Assembly (NCBI GenBank): GCA_034638255.1
Contig: JAWPGT010000002.1
Span: 558,001 to 622,000, forward strand
Source of the DNA: Coprinus comatus
Lineage: Eukaryota > Basidiomycota > Agaricomycetes > Agaricales > Agaricaceae
DNA: 64,000 nucleotides
Direction: 5' to 3'
In this document: positions 36,408-49,270 of the stretch, in pieces
How the letters are laid out: each line of letters begins with the position of its first letter
Position numbering within the stretch: the stretch's first letter is position 1
Notes under the pieces: model-generated
What the model saw: only the letters and a program-made list of their open reading frames with translations
What the model was told of the DNA's origin: nothing
Database searches by the model: none
Position numbers and translations under genes: made by a program

Positions 36408-38799
36408 TCACGAAGACATCGAGTAATCCATTGAATACATGCCAGTGTTGTAGTGTTGTTGGGGTATCAACATACTAGACTGAGCGTTGTAGTCAGGAAC
36501 ATTGTGAGCATGAACATGAATATGATTCATGTTCTGTGGCATATGATAAGCCGGCTGAGGCTGAGGTTGCTGATGCGGCGACTGATGTTGTTGTTGGTGA
36601 TGTTGTTGTTGTTGCGGCACATGGAATTGGTGAAGGTGTGGTCGCTGCCCCTGCTGCTGCTGCATTTGAGGAAGCTCCGTCGGCAACGCTATTTCAGCCT
36701 CTTCCTCGCTCTCCTCCCCTAGCACGGCAAGCTGGTTCCATTCAGATTCAGCAGGCTCTTCTACCAACTTGCCCAAGATATTTGGGAGATCCGGATGCTC
36801 TCGCCGAGAGTCTGTAATCCACCTTTTGCTTATCATCCACCTAGCAATACCCTTCGGAGGCAGTTGGAATCCTTCTTTCAGGGCCCCGACGGCTCTGTCC
36901 CTCTTTCCTACACCTCGCTTGATCTTCACCTGCATATTTTCATCCAATATTCCAAAGAACCGAACAAGCCGTTGACTCCGCCATGCATACCCGTGACTGA
37001 TCAGGACAAGTGTTCTGTTACTAGAAGCATCTGTTTCATATTCCGAATCCTCAGAAGACATACATTCAACCTGGAGTGCACCATCAAATGTTACATGTTC
37101 CAAAGCTTGAATCTTTTCTCTCGACTCTGCACGATTGCTAAGTTTCTAGAGAATGTGACGTCAATCCAAAATCGCCCTAGAGCCGGGATATCGAACTTTA
37201 CAACATACCACTTTTCTTCTGGAAACATGTCTTGCTTTACGTGCCTTTATATCCTCGCGTTTCTTGAAATTGGATGCAATCCTAGCGTCCCTTTGTGCTT
37301 TGAATTTCTGCCTTAGCGTAACAAAGCACTGCTCAAAAACAGATTCCAGAACTTTCTTCGAGAAATCCTTCTGCGGGACATGCTTGTACAACCGCCGGTT
37401 TTCTCTGACATCTTCCAAGACGCGATTTTTCATACGAGCATTATGGACGGACTGTTTCGTAGTTTTATCCCATACAAACCGAATGGGATCATCAGGTCCA
37501 AGGGGAATGCCTTCTGTATGGCCATCGGGTAATTCTTTGTCAGTATCGATATCCATCATTCGGAGGAAATGCGCTCGCATTGCATGCTAACAACATCAAA
37601 GTTTAATTAAACAAACTTTACTATTGGGGAGAGAATAAAAATACCCACATGAATGGTAAGACAGCGCTTGTCATGATGACTAACCCGGCGTATCCTGTTA
37701 TTAGAGGCTGAACTATCCGAATCACTGGACGAATCGGTACCATCGATTTCGACAACAACCCGCTTCTTGGATCGCTTGGAAACTCTTTGATCAGACGGGG
37801 AAGAATAAGAGGACTCCGCATGCGAAAGTTGAGGTGAAGGAGATGGCGTCGCTGACTGCGGTCGTGGTAGTAGGTGACTGTGTTTAGAGGCTTGAGGTTC
37901 GGCCTGTGTTTGTTGGTGGTAATTTTGATGCATATCGCTACTGTTGTTCGGTGGTGGATCAAATGAATTGGTCGATAAATACTGTACTTGGGGTGCATTC
38001 TGGTGCATTGGTAACCCCGGCATATTGGACATATATTCTTCTCCAGCAGTCCCATAGTAGCGTGTCATAGCCGAAGAGTTGTGCTGATTCGAAGCACCTT
38101 GGACGAATTGCGGACCGTCATACGAGGCCTGGTTCTGTGAGTCAGGGGACAAAAGTGAAGCCGACTGATTTGCTTGTGGTGGGTGAGAAGGAGTTACAAC
38201 GGATGATAAGCTGAACTGTGGTGTAAACAAGCCAGTAGTTGTCGATTGTCCACTATCCATACTAGGAGGGTCACTTGATGACATTCCGGGGGCTGAAAGG
38301 TTGCTGGAAACATTTCCCTGATGAGCGAGAGCCAAGTTCTGCGTCAAAGCGGATTGAAGAGCGGTGATTTGTCTTCGCATTTCGTGAATCTGTTGTTCCA
38401 TTGCTACTTGCGTCTCTCGGTATTTAGCCTCCTGCTCCTGTTCCCAAGTAATCCTTCTTTGAGTTTCTGCCTCTTGAGCCTCTCTTGTTGCGTTATAGGC
38501 ACGTATAAGCTCATGGATGGGGTGAGAAGCATCATTGGGTTGTCTTCTCACAGGCCTAGGTATAATGTGTGTTTGCCTGCGAAGAGGATAAGCAGGTGCA
38601 CGATGTAAAGAACAGAGATGACAAACGGCATAGTCATACAGGGCGTTTGCTGCTCCGGAATGGCATCTTCGAGCTCGCTCCGATGGGGTATGTACTGAAC
38701 AGGTGCATCTTGCTGAAAAACCGGTTGCAAGTTTTGAAGTCGCGCTCGTTGCTGGCTGGCATAAGGGTTGAGTGCATCAAAGAGTTCACTGGAGTTCAT
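36408..38799 (-). CDS. Q/H-rich orphan protein of about 738 residues
   Basis: I recognise no named family. Exons 38799-38627, 38576-37649, 37586-37209 and 37145-36408 join in frame. The N-terminal part starts MNSSELFDALNPYASQQ and has a coiled coil (WEQEQEAKYRETQVAMEQQ, then IHEMRRQITALQSAL). A disordered S/Q region follows, then a basic KRSKKRVVVE patch. The ordered C-terminal half has HAMRAHFLRMMDIDTD, PIRFVWDKTTKQSVHNARM, LRQKFKAQRDARI, a K/R-rich KKREDIKARKARHVSRRK, the VTFDGALQVECMSSEDSEYE segment and SHGYAWRSQRLVRFF. A Q/H-rich tail ends the protein. The first junction uses a GTTTGT donor. The basic segments suggest nucleic-acid contact; this is inference. It is divergent from RPN11 (250 bp). 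Confidence 0.75.
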
Positions 38800-38975
38800 A
38801 ACAAGCTGTAGCACCGGCTGCCAACACCTCTACCAAAGCCCTCTGGGGGTAGGTAATGTTAATGATCCATATGAATGGCGCGAGGCGATCAATGAATGTC
38901 CGAATGCGGTTCTGTTTACTGACCAGTAGATTACCAAATACCAGCAAACATCCTGGCAGATATGCCCAACACCTA

Positions 38976-38983
38976 GACGCGTC
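38976..38983. promoter_or_regulatory. GACGCGTC palindrome upstream of RPN11
   Basis: This is the same 8-bp palindrome as upstream of PRE5 (1941-1948), here about 67-74 bp before the RPN11 ATG. A TATAAA sequence follows at 38996-39001, about 50 bp before the ATG. A shared element for two proteasome genes is an inference; the canonical yeast proteasome element GGTGGCAAA was not seen in either promoter. Confidence 0.35.
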
Positions 38984-39049
38984 ATCGTGCGCGAATATAA
39001 ATTACCTAGTCAACTACCCGGACATCGTCAACTTCAACTTCAAACAATC

Positions 39050-40241
<1,192 letters not shown>

Positions 40242-41846
40242 GTTTTTAATATCTCGGTAGTAGTGGCGGTATGTGAAAACGTGTTTGAATTCTGTAGCAT
40301 TATATCAATAATCCTTATCCGTCTGTGAGTCACCGTTCTCACCATCACTGCTTTGAGAAGGAGAAGAGCCTATGGAAGAGGAATAGGTTAAGTGATAAGA
40401 TTATGATGCTTGATGCTTGAAAGTACAGAGATTATTACTCTTGGATACTTACTACAGAACTCCATCTGTAGGCTCAGGTGGCATCACAAGACTTAGTAAC
40501 GTGCCCTAACCGTGAAGGATCCGAAGGGTCGGGTTCAAAATACTGGTCCAGTCTGGGTATCCGATACTCACACCGAAGGCGAACTTCTTTGAAGAAAGAA
40601 AGGTTATTGTAGGGTTTTGGTAGTCGACCGAATAGAAGAGATTGCTCTACAACTAAAGACGGCGACTGGTGGGTATCTTACCTTTATTGGTGGATATTTG
40701 ACATGTACTCATTCACCTTCTTGCCTCCTGTTTGCCCGTGTTGGAGCTCAGGTGGGGTACACATTAGACCCCGCAGATAAGCTAGTCGGAGCTGTCAGAG
40801 GTCAATTATGCAAGGGGACATCAGAGCGCCCTCAGGGCCTCAGTTTCCATATATCCTTGGGTCTTTTTTGGTTACATGAATAGTCTACGACCTTTTCGAG
40901 GCATACAGATGATCATAACCGTCGTATTTTAAGACCATTGGGTCCATAGGATAGTAGAAATAACGTCGAAGCACTCACGGATCTATTAGTTTCAAGACTA
41001 ATTTTAAAACTTATCTCATGACAATACCCTGTCGTCTCCTTTCAATGGTACATACATAGATGAAACGCTTCAAATATACCAGGAGAACTAAAATTTTACC
41101 AATTGACAACTACCCTCAATATCAGACACTCCAAACGATGGATTTGGGGGATGTTATCATGGCACATGATACATAACGTTTGAACAATGATATTTGAATC
41201 AAGATCAATTACTTTTGGAGAGGTATGATCTCATGAGTCGGGTTTAAAGTGTCCTAGAATTCGCGGAGAAAATGCGTTCAGATCGACGAACTAATCTGTT
41301 TTAGCCTTTTGGTTTTATGGATCTTCTCTGGTAGCGAGGACCCCACGGTAGGACGGAAAATGATTGTTATATCATTCAGACCTCGCTCAGCGTCCCGAAA
41401 AACAGACAATCAAGGGATTATCATCCCTCAATTTCACAGATTGAGACAAAACCAGAACAGAAGTATATCATCAACCAAGAGATATCTCATTTGGTCGTTG
41501 TACGTGATTGATTGGTAATAAGGAAAACGTATGTGAAGGTTCTGATGTGTGTGAATGGTCAGCAGTTGACATATTATTGAAAGAAGGTAATGCTTCTGAA
41601 GTTGAAGGATATGATTTTGGAGTAGAGATGACGAACAGATGACCATTGCCGCTGCCGGAGGATGTGTACTCTGGGAGAACACGAGACTAACCTAGGCATA
41701 GAAGTCGCACATAGAACTTGATAAATCCGGAGGTGAGAGAACGGGGCCTAATCCTGGTATTACCCGAGAAAAAAATAGTAGGAATGGACGGTAATTTACA
41801 AATTACCATGTATTATTGATTAAACTATAAGCCTGTCTATAATTGG
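40242..41846. other. Intergenic region without a supported gene
   Basis: About 1.6 kb separates RPN11 from the bS18m gene. The open frames are short (the longest, 40617-40883, has 88 codons) and show no domain or splice continuity. A gggttcaaaata stretch near 40532 resembles a tRNA T-loop sequence, but no flanking cloverleaf could be drawn. Confidence 0.45.
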
Positions 41847-42511
41847 CTATTTGAGGCGTCTGTAGGGAGCGGCAACCCAGATTTTGGATGGTCGACTGAG
41901 CTGGGGAAGAATGCCGATCATTCTTGCGCGTCGGATGGCTTTTCCTAGGCGTCTTTGACTGCGTTGAGTCAATCCTGTGATGTTGCGTCCGTAGATTTTT
42001 CCCATTTCAGAGACATATGCGTGTAGAACATGGGGGTTGAGAGAAAAATCAACAGGGTCAAGCTTCAGTTGTTGGAAGACATCGTTGTAGCGTGCTACTG
42101 GAGCAGAGGGGCCAACTGGGGACCTGAATTTGAACTTGCGTTCGTTTGAGCATTTGGCTGGAGTAAGGTCGCTGGGTTTAATAAGCTTAAAAGGAAGGGT
42201 GAGATTGCTGAATAACTGAATAGAAACGCAGTTCAAAGATGCGTACGTTTCCGGATTGGAAGATTTTCCACTTCTTTGACTGTTCTTTTGTAGTTGTGAG
42301 TAGAACGAAATAAGCCAAGGGAGACAGACGAACCAAATGCAGGACCCATGTCGTCTACGACATTAACGATGCCTTCAAGCTCGGCATCTGGGAGAGGATT
42401 TTTCAACTCTGCATCAACGGGGGTGGCCGGTGTGGCAGTGGAGTTGAGACGAACTGCGATGCGTGTTACGGCGGAGTGGCGGAATAGGGAACTGCGAAGT
42501 GAGGCCAACAT
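41847..42511 (-). CDS. Mitochondrial small-subunit ribosomal protein bS18m
   Basis: This is a nuclear-encoded mitoribosome protein. The first exon (from ATG 42511) encodes a basic, serine-rich, mitochondrial presequence-like start, MLASLRSSLFRHSAVTRIAV, and runs to about 42247. The second exon has PSDLTPAKC, PVARYNDVFQQL, DFSLNPHVLHAYVSEMGKI, and then the S18 core ITGLTQRSQRRLGKAIRRAR with IGILPQL. It ends in YRRLK and TAA at 41847. The gene is divergent from RIM15. The exon junction is not resolved. The obvious donor GTACGC leaves one base, while both acceptors that retain the conserved PSDLTP need two or zero. A GC donor (AC|GCATCT) or an acceptor further in are the alternatives. Confidence 0.8.
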
Positions 42512-42807
42512 GGCCGGAGGAGACGAAATTTCGGGTGTGACTGGGCGAGTGTCACAGAAATGTTACTCCGGAGATGACCGAATGGAGAGATGGAGGACCT
42601 CTTGCACCTTGTGATAAGACAGGAGGAGAGGACGGACGAGGGCTGTATGTAGACAGGAGCAGGGCTAGAGAGTGAGAAAATGCTAAATGATGGGGCGATG
42701 GAGCGGTCGGCAAGGAAATGATTGACAAATATAATAAATATATTACTTGCTACTCGACACTTGCTTCCGCTGCCCATGTCGTGTTGATCTACCACCCCTC
42801 CACAACA

Positions 42808-45800
42808 ATGTCGGATCCTCCCTTCCCTCGCAGACAGCCACCCAGCCCCCTCGTTTTCTCCCCAGAGAATGTCCTCACCGCCCAGTCTCCCTCCCAGTCA
42901 GTCACGTCCGTCTCAAACACAGGCACCGTCTCCATGCCCTTCGTCCGCCGCCATGTCACTCGGAGGCTCAAGGCTGCAAAGGCAGAGTGCGATAAAGAGC
43001 TTCACAGGGTTAATAACAGCATCACTGCTTTCTTTGAGGAACGCATCCGTGAGGGTGATCAGGATGTCGAGCGCGAACGAGGCAGAGATCGAGGACGAGA
43101 CCATGACACCGACTCACAGCTGGGCGACCCGGATTCCCTCAGGGATGCATTTGCTTACTTTCCTATCGACCTCAATCCTGGTCTCCAATCAGACAATGAG
43201 TATAGTTCTGATGGTGGTTACGAGGCCGAAGTCGAGTATCCCCGCCACACCCGTCATAATCCAACTCCGAATGACGACCCTTCCCGCAGTGGGCCTCTCC
43301 TAATACACTCCACCTCATCGCCAGGTCTTCGTTCTGCGTCTATAGCTCAGACGAGCCCGGTATCTCTCCGCAGACAGAGCACCACGCCTTGGGATAAACC
43401 TCTTAGTTCTTCTCTATCCTCCAATGTGGTCGGTTCTAGCCCTGCTTCTTCTACTGTAATACTACCCGAAGCACCTCTCACACGCAAACAGACCAATTCT
43501 GCAACCTTCCCCAGTGCTTGGAGCTCTGCAAATGCTCCTTCTCGACGACTTTCCCGTAGTGTGCATGTTTCGGCCACTGCAAGATCCACTCCATCAGGTC
43601 AAAGCTCCCGTTCCACTTCACGTTCACGTTCTCCTCTACCCCCTCTCCCTGGACATATAACCTCAGCTACTGCCAATAGGCGTTCTTCTCGTATACTTCT
43701 CGACGAAGCTATTGATCCTATCATGACCACCCTTTATGATCTTATTGGCGTTGCAACAGACATTATTGACATGACAGTCTCTCAACTCACTGCCCAGCCC
43801 AAAATATGTGAATTTTTGGTACAGCGGGTTCAGAATATTGGCAAAGTTTGGGATCAGCACCCTGATTGGCAGGGCCGGAACTGGTATGTTCAAGTCTTAC
43901 TTGCAGTCGCGAGTCTCAGCAGAGTCGTGGAATGGTGGGAGGCTGAAAAGCAGTTCTGGAATTTCGATGAGAATGACGCCGAGGATGAGCCCTTGACATT
44001 TGTGACAAAGTCTGTGGACGATGATCTTCGAACAGATAGAACCGATGCAGAGTTGGAAAACTTCCGTCTCAACGAGGACGACCAAGCTAGGCATCGACTT
44101 GTACGTCCAACCAGTCAAACCAAACGTTCGCGGGAGGATCACACGAGAACTTCCCCGCCCACAAATGCACCAACCCCAGCGCCACGTAACCCCACCCAAA
44201 CTCACCCGGATAAAGCAGTACAACAAGTATCTGAGTCTGCTCGCGTCCTAGCAACAGAACGACTGCGCCTGCAAGCTGAAACTGCACAGAACCAAAATAT
44301 AGTGATGGAACTCAGTTTAGATGGGGAGCATTTCTTATGGGTTAATCATGCTTGGCGTGTTGTAGTCGGGTAACTATTTTTGGTCCTTGCATGAATTCAA
44401 TCTAACAGTGCACGTTTAGCACCGATCCCGAAGAACTCTCGGGTACTCGAATTTCCGATCTACTGTCACCAGGCGACTTTGGTGTTTTTAAGGTAGCAAC
44501 TGAACGGTTGCAGGCAGATGATTCTTCGACAGTCGAGGTTCGCTTCAAGTTAAAGATCGTACCCGATGTAGAACGCGAGCCATCACTCGGTATACTATAC
44601 CAGACCATGGAGGGTAAAGGCATGCTGATGATTGACCGAATTGATGGACAACCATCGCACACTATGTGGGTTGTCAAACCCATCTCACCCGCTCGGTATG
44701 AGAATGAACCGGTTGCCATCGCTATTGAGCCCGATGACTTGGCGCCAGAACCTGCCTCTTCTTTGCAAGCTACGTTCGATAATGCTGATAAAAGTGACGA
44801 CAGTGCAGATGAACCACCGCCTACGCCTTTGCCTTTCAGTGAACCTATTTGTGTAGACCCTATTCTATGTCGCATTTGTGAAACTCAGGTCCCACAGTGG
44901 TACTTCGAAAAGCATAGCGAGACATGTGTAGAAACACATAGGCTCGAAGCAGAGATTATGGAGTGCAATGAGTCAATTGGAGAGCTTCGTAACACTATCC
45001 GTGACCTACAAGTCGCTTTAGAGAACCCAGCTCCTGGCACCGTCGCAGAATATCGTGGAATGTCTATTTATCGTCCTCCCCCAACCCCGATTGTCACCTC
45101 ACCTCTTCAGCTTTTCCGCGCAAGCAGGATGCAGAAGTTTGGAGTGAAGAAATTGCAGAAAAGGTTGTTGGAGCAGTTGGATGATATCTTGCTTATCGCT
45201 ACTGAGGTCTCTATGCCTGCGCTGAAACCTGATGAAGCGAACGAACCTATTGAGCGGCAACGGTTGTTGTCACCAACTTCTGAGCGCAAAATCACGCAAA
45301 TCCGGACATGGAGCAAACCGACCGTGGAGGATGATGCACTGACTCAATTGGTCCAAGATGCAGAGAGGATTATGCGGCAGAAGATTGACAATGTTGTGCG
45401 TATGCAAAACACTATCCGTTATGCTGAAAAAGTTTGGTTAGAGTGGCAGGACAAAGTTGGAGAATACATTGGTAACAATGAAGATGAGGATAGCGATGAA
45501 AGTAGTAGCGGAACTGATGAAGAGCCCTTACAGACTGAGAGTGGTAGTGAGATAAAGTTTAGAAACAAAAATGTGCCTGTCGAAGTCATCGACGATCAAT
45601 CTAGTACGACTTCAGAGTATGCATACGCTGGAGAATCTTCTGACCCTACGCCTATGGCATCTTCTATAGCTATCAGGACCGTCTCGCCTCCCGTTTTGTC
45701 GCCATATACAAGTACAACGCTACCAATCCTAGCACCATTGCCACCTGCTCCATCCTATCCCACCACAGAGACACGTCCAATTAGCATCCCTGTTCCCTCC

Positions 45801-48800
45801 AATCCAATTTCTGCTTATACTCCCCGCCAAGTGCAGCATACGAGGTCATCAACTCCTTCGTCTGTTTCTTCTCCTTTAGCACTTGCAGCTCCCATTGTCG
45901 CCTCTCATGATGATGTTATGCCACCGCCTATGTCTCTAGATGATCCTACTGCTTCGGTTCCATCTATGAGTCTCACACAACCTACCTCTATTCCCTCCCT
46001 GACTGTCAAGACACGTAAATCTGCACAGAATCTACTGGATAAACCTCAATTTGTTGTTACACCCCCCGCCTCTCCCCGCTCGTCCGTCCGTGAAGGAGGT
46101 GGTGTTGCTCGGGAGCCTTCTCTAAAACGGAGCCATAGACGTCATTCGACCGCCAATCCTCTTATGAGCCCCCCGATCGGTCCTCTCTCTCCGCGTCAAC
46201 CTTCGGTAGGACCTCTCACTCGCACCACGCCTACGTCCATCAAAGATTTTGATATTATCAAGCCCATCAGCAAAGGTGCTTTCGGATCGGTGTTTTTAGC
46301 TAAGAAAAAGGCTACAGGGGATTATTACGCCGTCAAGGTGTTGAAAAAGGCAGACATGATAGCAAAGAATCAGATAACTAATGTGAAGGCTGAACGGATG
46401 ATTTTGATGAAACAGGCAGAATCACCTTTTGTAGCGAAGTTGTATTTCACGTTCCAGAGCAAGGATAATCTTTATCTTGTGATGGAATATTTGAATGGTG
46501 GAGATTGTGCAGCGTTGATTAAATCTCTCGGGTGTTTGCCAGAGGAGTGGACCAAGAATTATATTGCGGAGGTTGTGCTTGGGTTGGAGTATTTGCATCA
46601 ACGTGGGGTTGTTCATCGGTACGTATTCAATTCAACATGTTTGACGCTCTAGTACCAATCATGTTATTCCTTCCAGTGATCTCAAACCGGATAATTTACT
46701 CATTGACCAACATGGCCACCTCAAGCTTACCGATTTCGGATTGAGTAGGATCGGTCTTCTAGGACGCCAACACAATCATGCGGAACTAGGTCGACCATAT
46801 CCGAGATATAGCTCTCGCTCAAGACCTCCTTCAATGGATTCTTCCTACCTCTCTTCGCCTCTGATATATGCACATGATATGTCTGGTGCCGGGTATTTCA
46901 ACCAACGAACGCAAGCAGTTTCTCGTATAGGACATTCACCTTACCTGCCCGCTACGGATGATGTCAGCGAATCGAGCGGTTCGGAATCGATGACTGGGAT
47001 GCGAAGGGCAAAGGCGAATGATAGTCCATTACAGTCGTTCGCTACAGAACTCACGACAGACTTGCGATCGCATTCGAGTGGCACGCCTCCTGGCGAACAG
47101 AAGTTTGTGGGTACTCCTGACTATTTGGCTCCCGAGACAATTCTTGGGCTTCGAGGTGATGATGCTGCTGTGGATTGGGTGAGTGTTTGGCAGTTTATTG
47201 CATCAAGTTGATAGGACTGACGTTCAAATTTCTCTCAGTGGGCTCTCGGTGTCATCACTTACGAGTTTCTCTATGGGATTCCTCCTTTCCACGCCGAATC
47301 GCCCGAAAAGGTATTTGAAAACATCCTCTCAGGGCAAATTGAGTGGCACGAAGATTGGATCGATTTTAGTGAAGAAGCACGCGACTTCATCAAGGGCTTG
47401 TTGACGCTTGATCCTAACGAACGCCTGGGTTCAAATGGCGCAGAGGAGGTCAAGGAACACCCCTTTTTCGCAGGAATTGATTGGGACAAGGTAACTACGA
47501 CTGAAGCCGCATTCATTCCTCAGGTCACGGATCCCGAGTCTACGGACTACTTTGACCCTCGCGGTGCTATCCCCCAACTTTTCCAAGATGATGATGCTGT
47601 TGCTCTTGCTGCCCAATCTTCCCAAGGAAGTCCTGTTATCAGTACTTCTATGCCTCCCCCGTCCATGCCTGTGCCGATTCACAAGGATTCTACAACTTCA
47701 TCTTCGGGTGGTGATGATTTTGGTTCCTTTAGTTTTAAGAATTTGCCCATTCTCAAGCAGGCCAACGACGACGTTATCAGGAAGCTAAAGACTGACCAGA
47801 TGGCACCTCTTGCACATGCATTATCAGAGCCTACGCATAATAGGCGCAAGAGTGTTTCTAATCGTATCAAGAGAAACGCTCCTCCTAATGTGGTTACCAC
47901 CGTGGACTCAAAGATACAGTTGACTAGCCCGCCCTCCCCTGCTACATCTACCTCCTCCGTTGCATCTTCTCCGTCACGAGCTAGTTTACCCTCTTCCGCT
48001 GCTGGAAGTGGTTCTCATGTACGTAAGACTTCCGAGTTTGGAGCACTTGAGAGGTTCAAGCAAAATCATATGGAGGATCGCAGAAACTCGATGCCTAGTC
48101 GTCTACGGACTGCTTCGATTTCTAGTACAGGTGAAGGGTCCGGTTCTGAGACTTGGAATTCTTCGCTTGGGACCGGAAGCCAACTGGAGAGCAACACACC
48201 ACCTTCATCTATACATTCTATTGATCTCAGGAAGGGACCAGATCCAAACGATCGCGCAGTTACTTGTTTGCTTGCGGAAGATAACCCCATAACGGCGAAG
48301 ATCATCGAGACTTTACTCATCCGGTTGGGATGTCGTTGTGTCGTTGTTAATGATGGGTCAGAAGCTATTAGTGTTGCTATGGGTGATATCAGTACGCAGA
48401 CCCCTTGAACATAATAGTTCAATTCGCTTAATGGTTTTCCTACAGAATTTGATTGCATCCTTATGGACCTTCATATGCCAGTTCGTGAGTGTTTGGTAAT
48501 TCATAAAATAGTATTAGAATTTAGCTGACAATCTTTAATAGTCGATGGCGAAGGTGCTGCTCGGTACATCAAGAGTACTAATAGCAAGAACACAAATACG
48601 CCCATAATTGCCGTTAGTGCATATTGTAGCACAGATCCAAATGAGCTGAGCAACGTGTTTTCTGCGTCGCTACCCAAACCTGTGCAGAAAGCAGACTTGC
48701 TAGGTTAGTTTTGTTCTCCATACGCAGACTTCGAAATATTGACTCTTTTTCTTTAGCTGCAATGCGCCGTTTAGGATTCAAGACATCCACTATGCAGAGT

Positions 48801-48893
48801 ACCCACCCCAAAGTTCTTGCATCGCGTACTCCTTCCCATCCTCCTTCGTCTTCGCCCCCTTATGCCCAGCCATCCATTTATGCTCCTTCATGA
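42808..48893 (+). CDS. RIM15: RIM15-type kinase with PAS-like, zinc-finger and receiver domains
   Basis: This nutrient-signalling AGC-family kinase acts downstream of TOR and PKA in entry into quiescence. Exons 42808-44369, 44420-46618, 46677-47178, 47239-48391, 48446-48484, 48542-48703 and 48757-48893 give 1917 residues. In order: a disordered start; a helical region near [16 protein letters not shown]; a PAS-like fold around residues 500-640 ([17 protein letters not shown]); a CRICETQ...HSETC zinc finger near 670; and the kinase domain at about 1128-1500. Kinase motifs are [47 protein letters not shown] and [11 protein letters not shown], with a long insert between DFG and APE as in Rim15. 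The C-terminal response-regulator receiver at about 1765-1880 has [11 protein letters not shown], the acceptor [12 protein letters not shown] and LPKPV. ATG 42808 begins MSDPPFPRR. Confidence 0.93.
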
Positions 48894-49270
48894 TTTTAAT
48901 GGCCCTTTCAATCATTGTTTCGCTTTGTTTTCTTTCAATAACTCATATGGTTCATTTTTTGTCGCTTTTGCTTCCTCTCATACACACATTCATTTTGCCC
49001 ATCCCATGCAACATCATTACATCAGCATTTCATTGTCGTACCTTCTCTGCATTGTATCATACTAGACTTCGTGTTCTCTGTTTCTACATTAGCGCATCCC
49101 AAAAATATTGATTTGGGTGTTGGTTTTTCGAGGACGTATGTTTCCTTGGTGACATGTTGCACTGCCGCAACTGGTTACCATATTTGCACATCTTGACGTA
49201 ACATTGTAAGTGTGGTTCGTACATCATCCTGAGCTAGAACACCTTCCGACCACAACTCTATCAGTTAATC

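Noticed and set aside
40530..40560. Possible tRNA T-loop (gggttcaaaata)
   Set aside because: No acceptor stem or anticodon arm could be paired around it.
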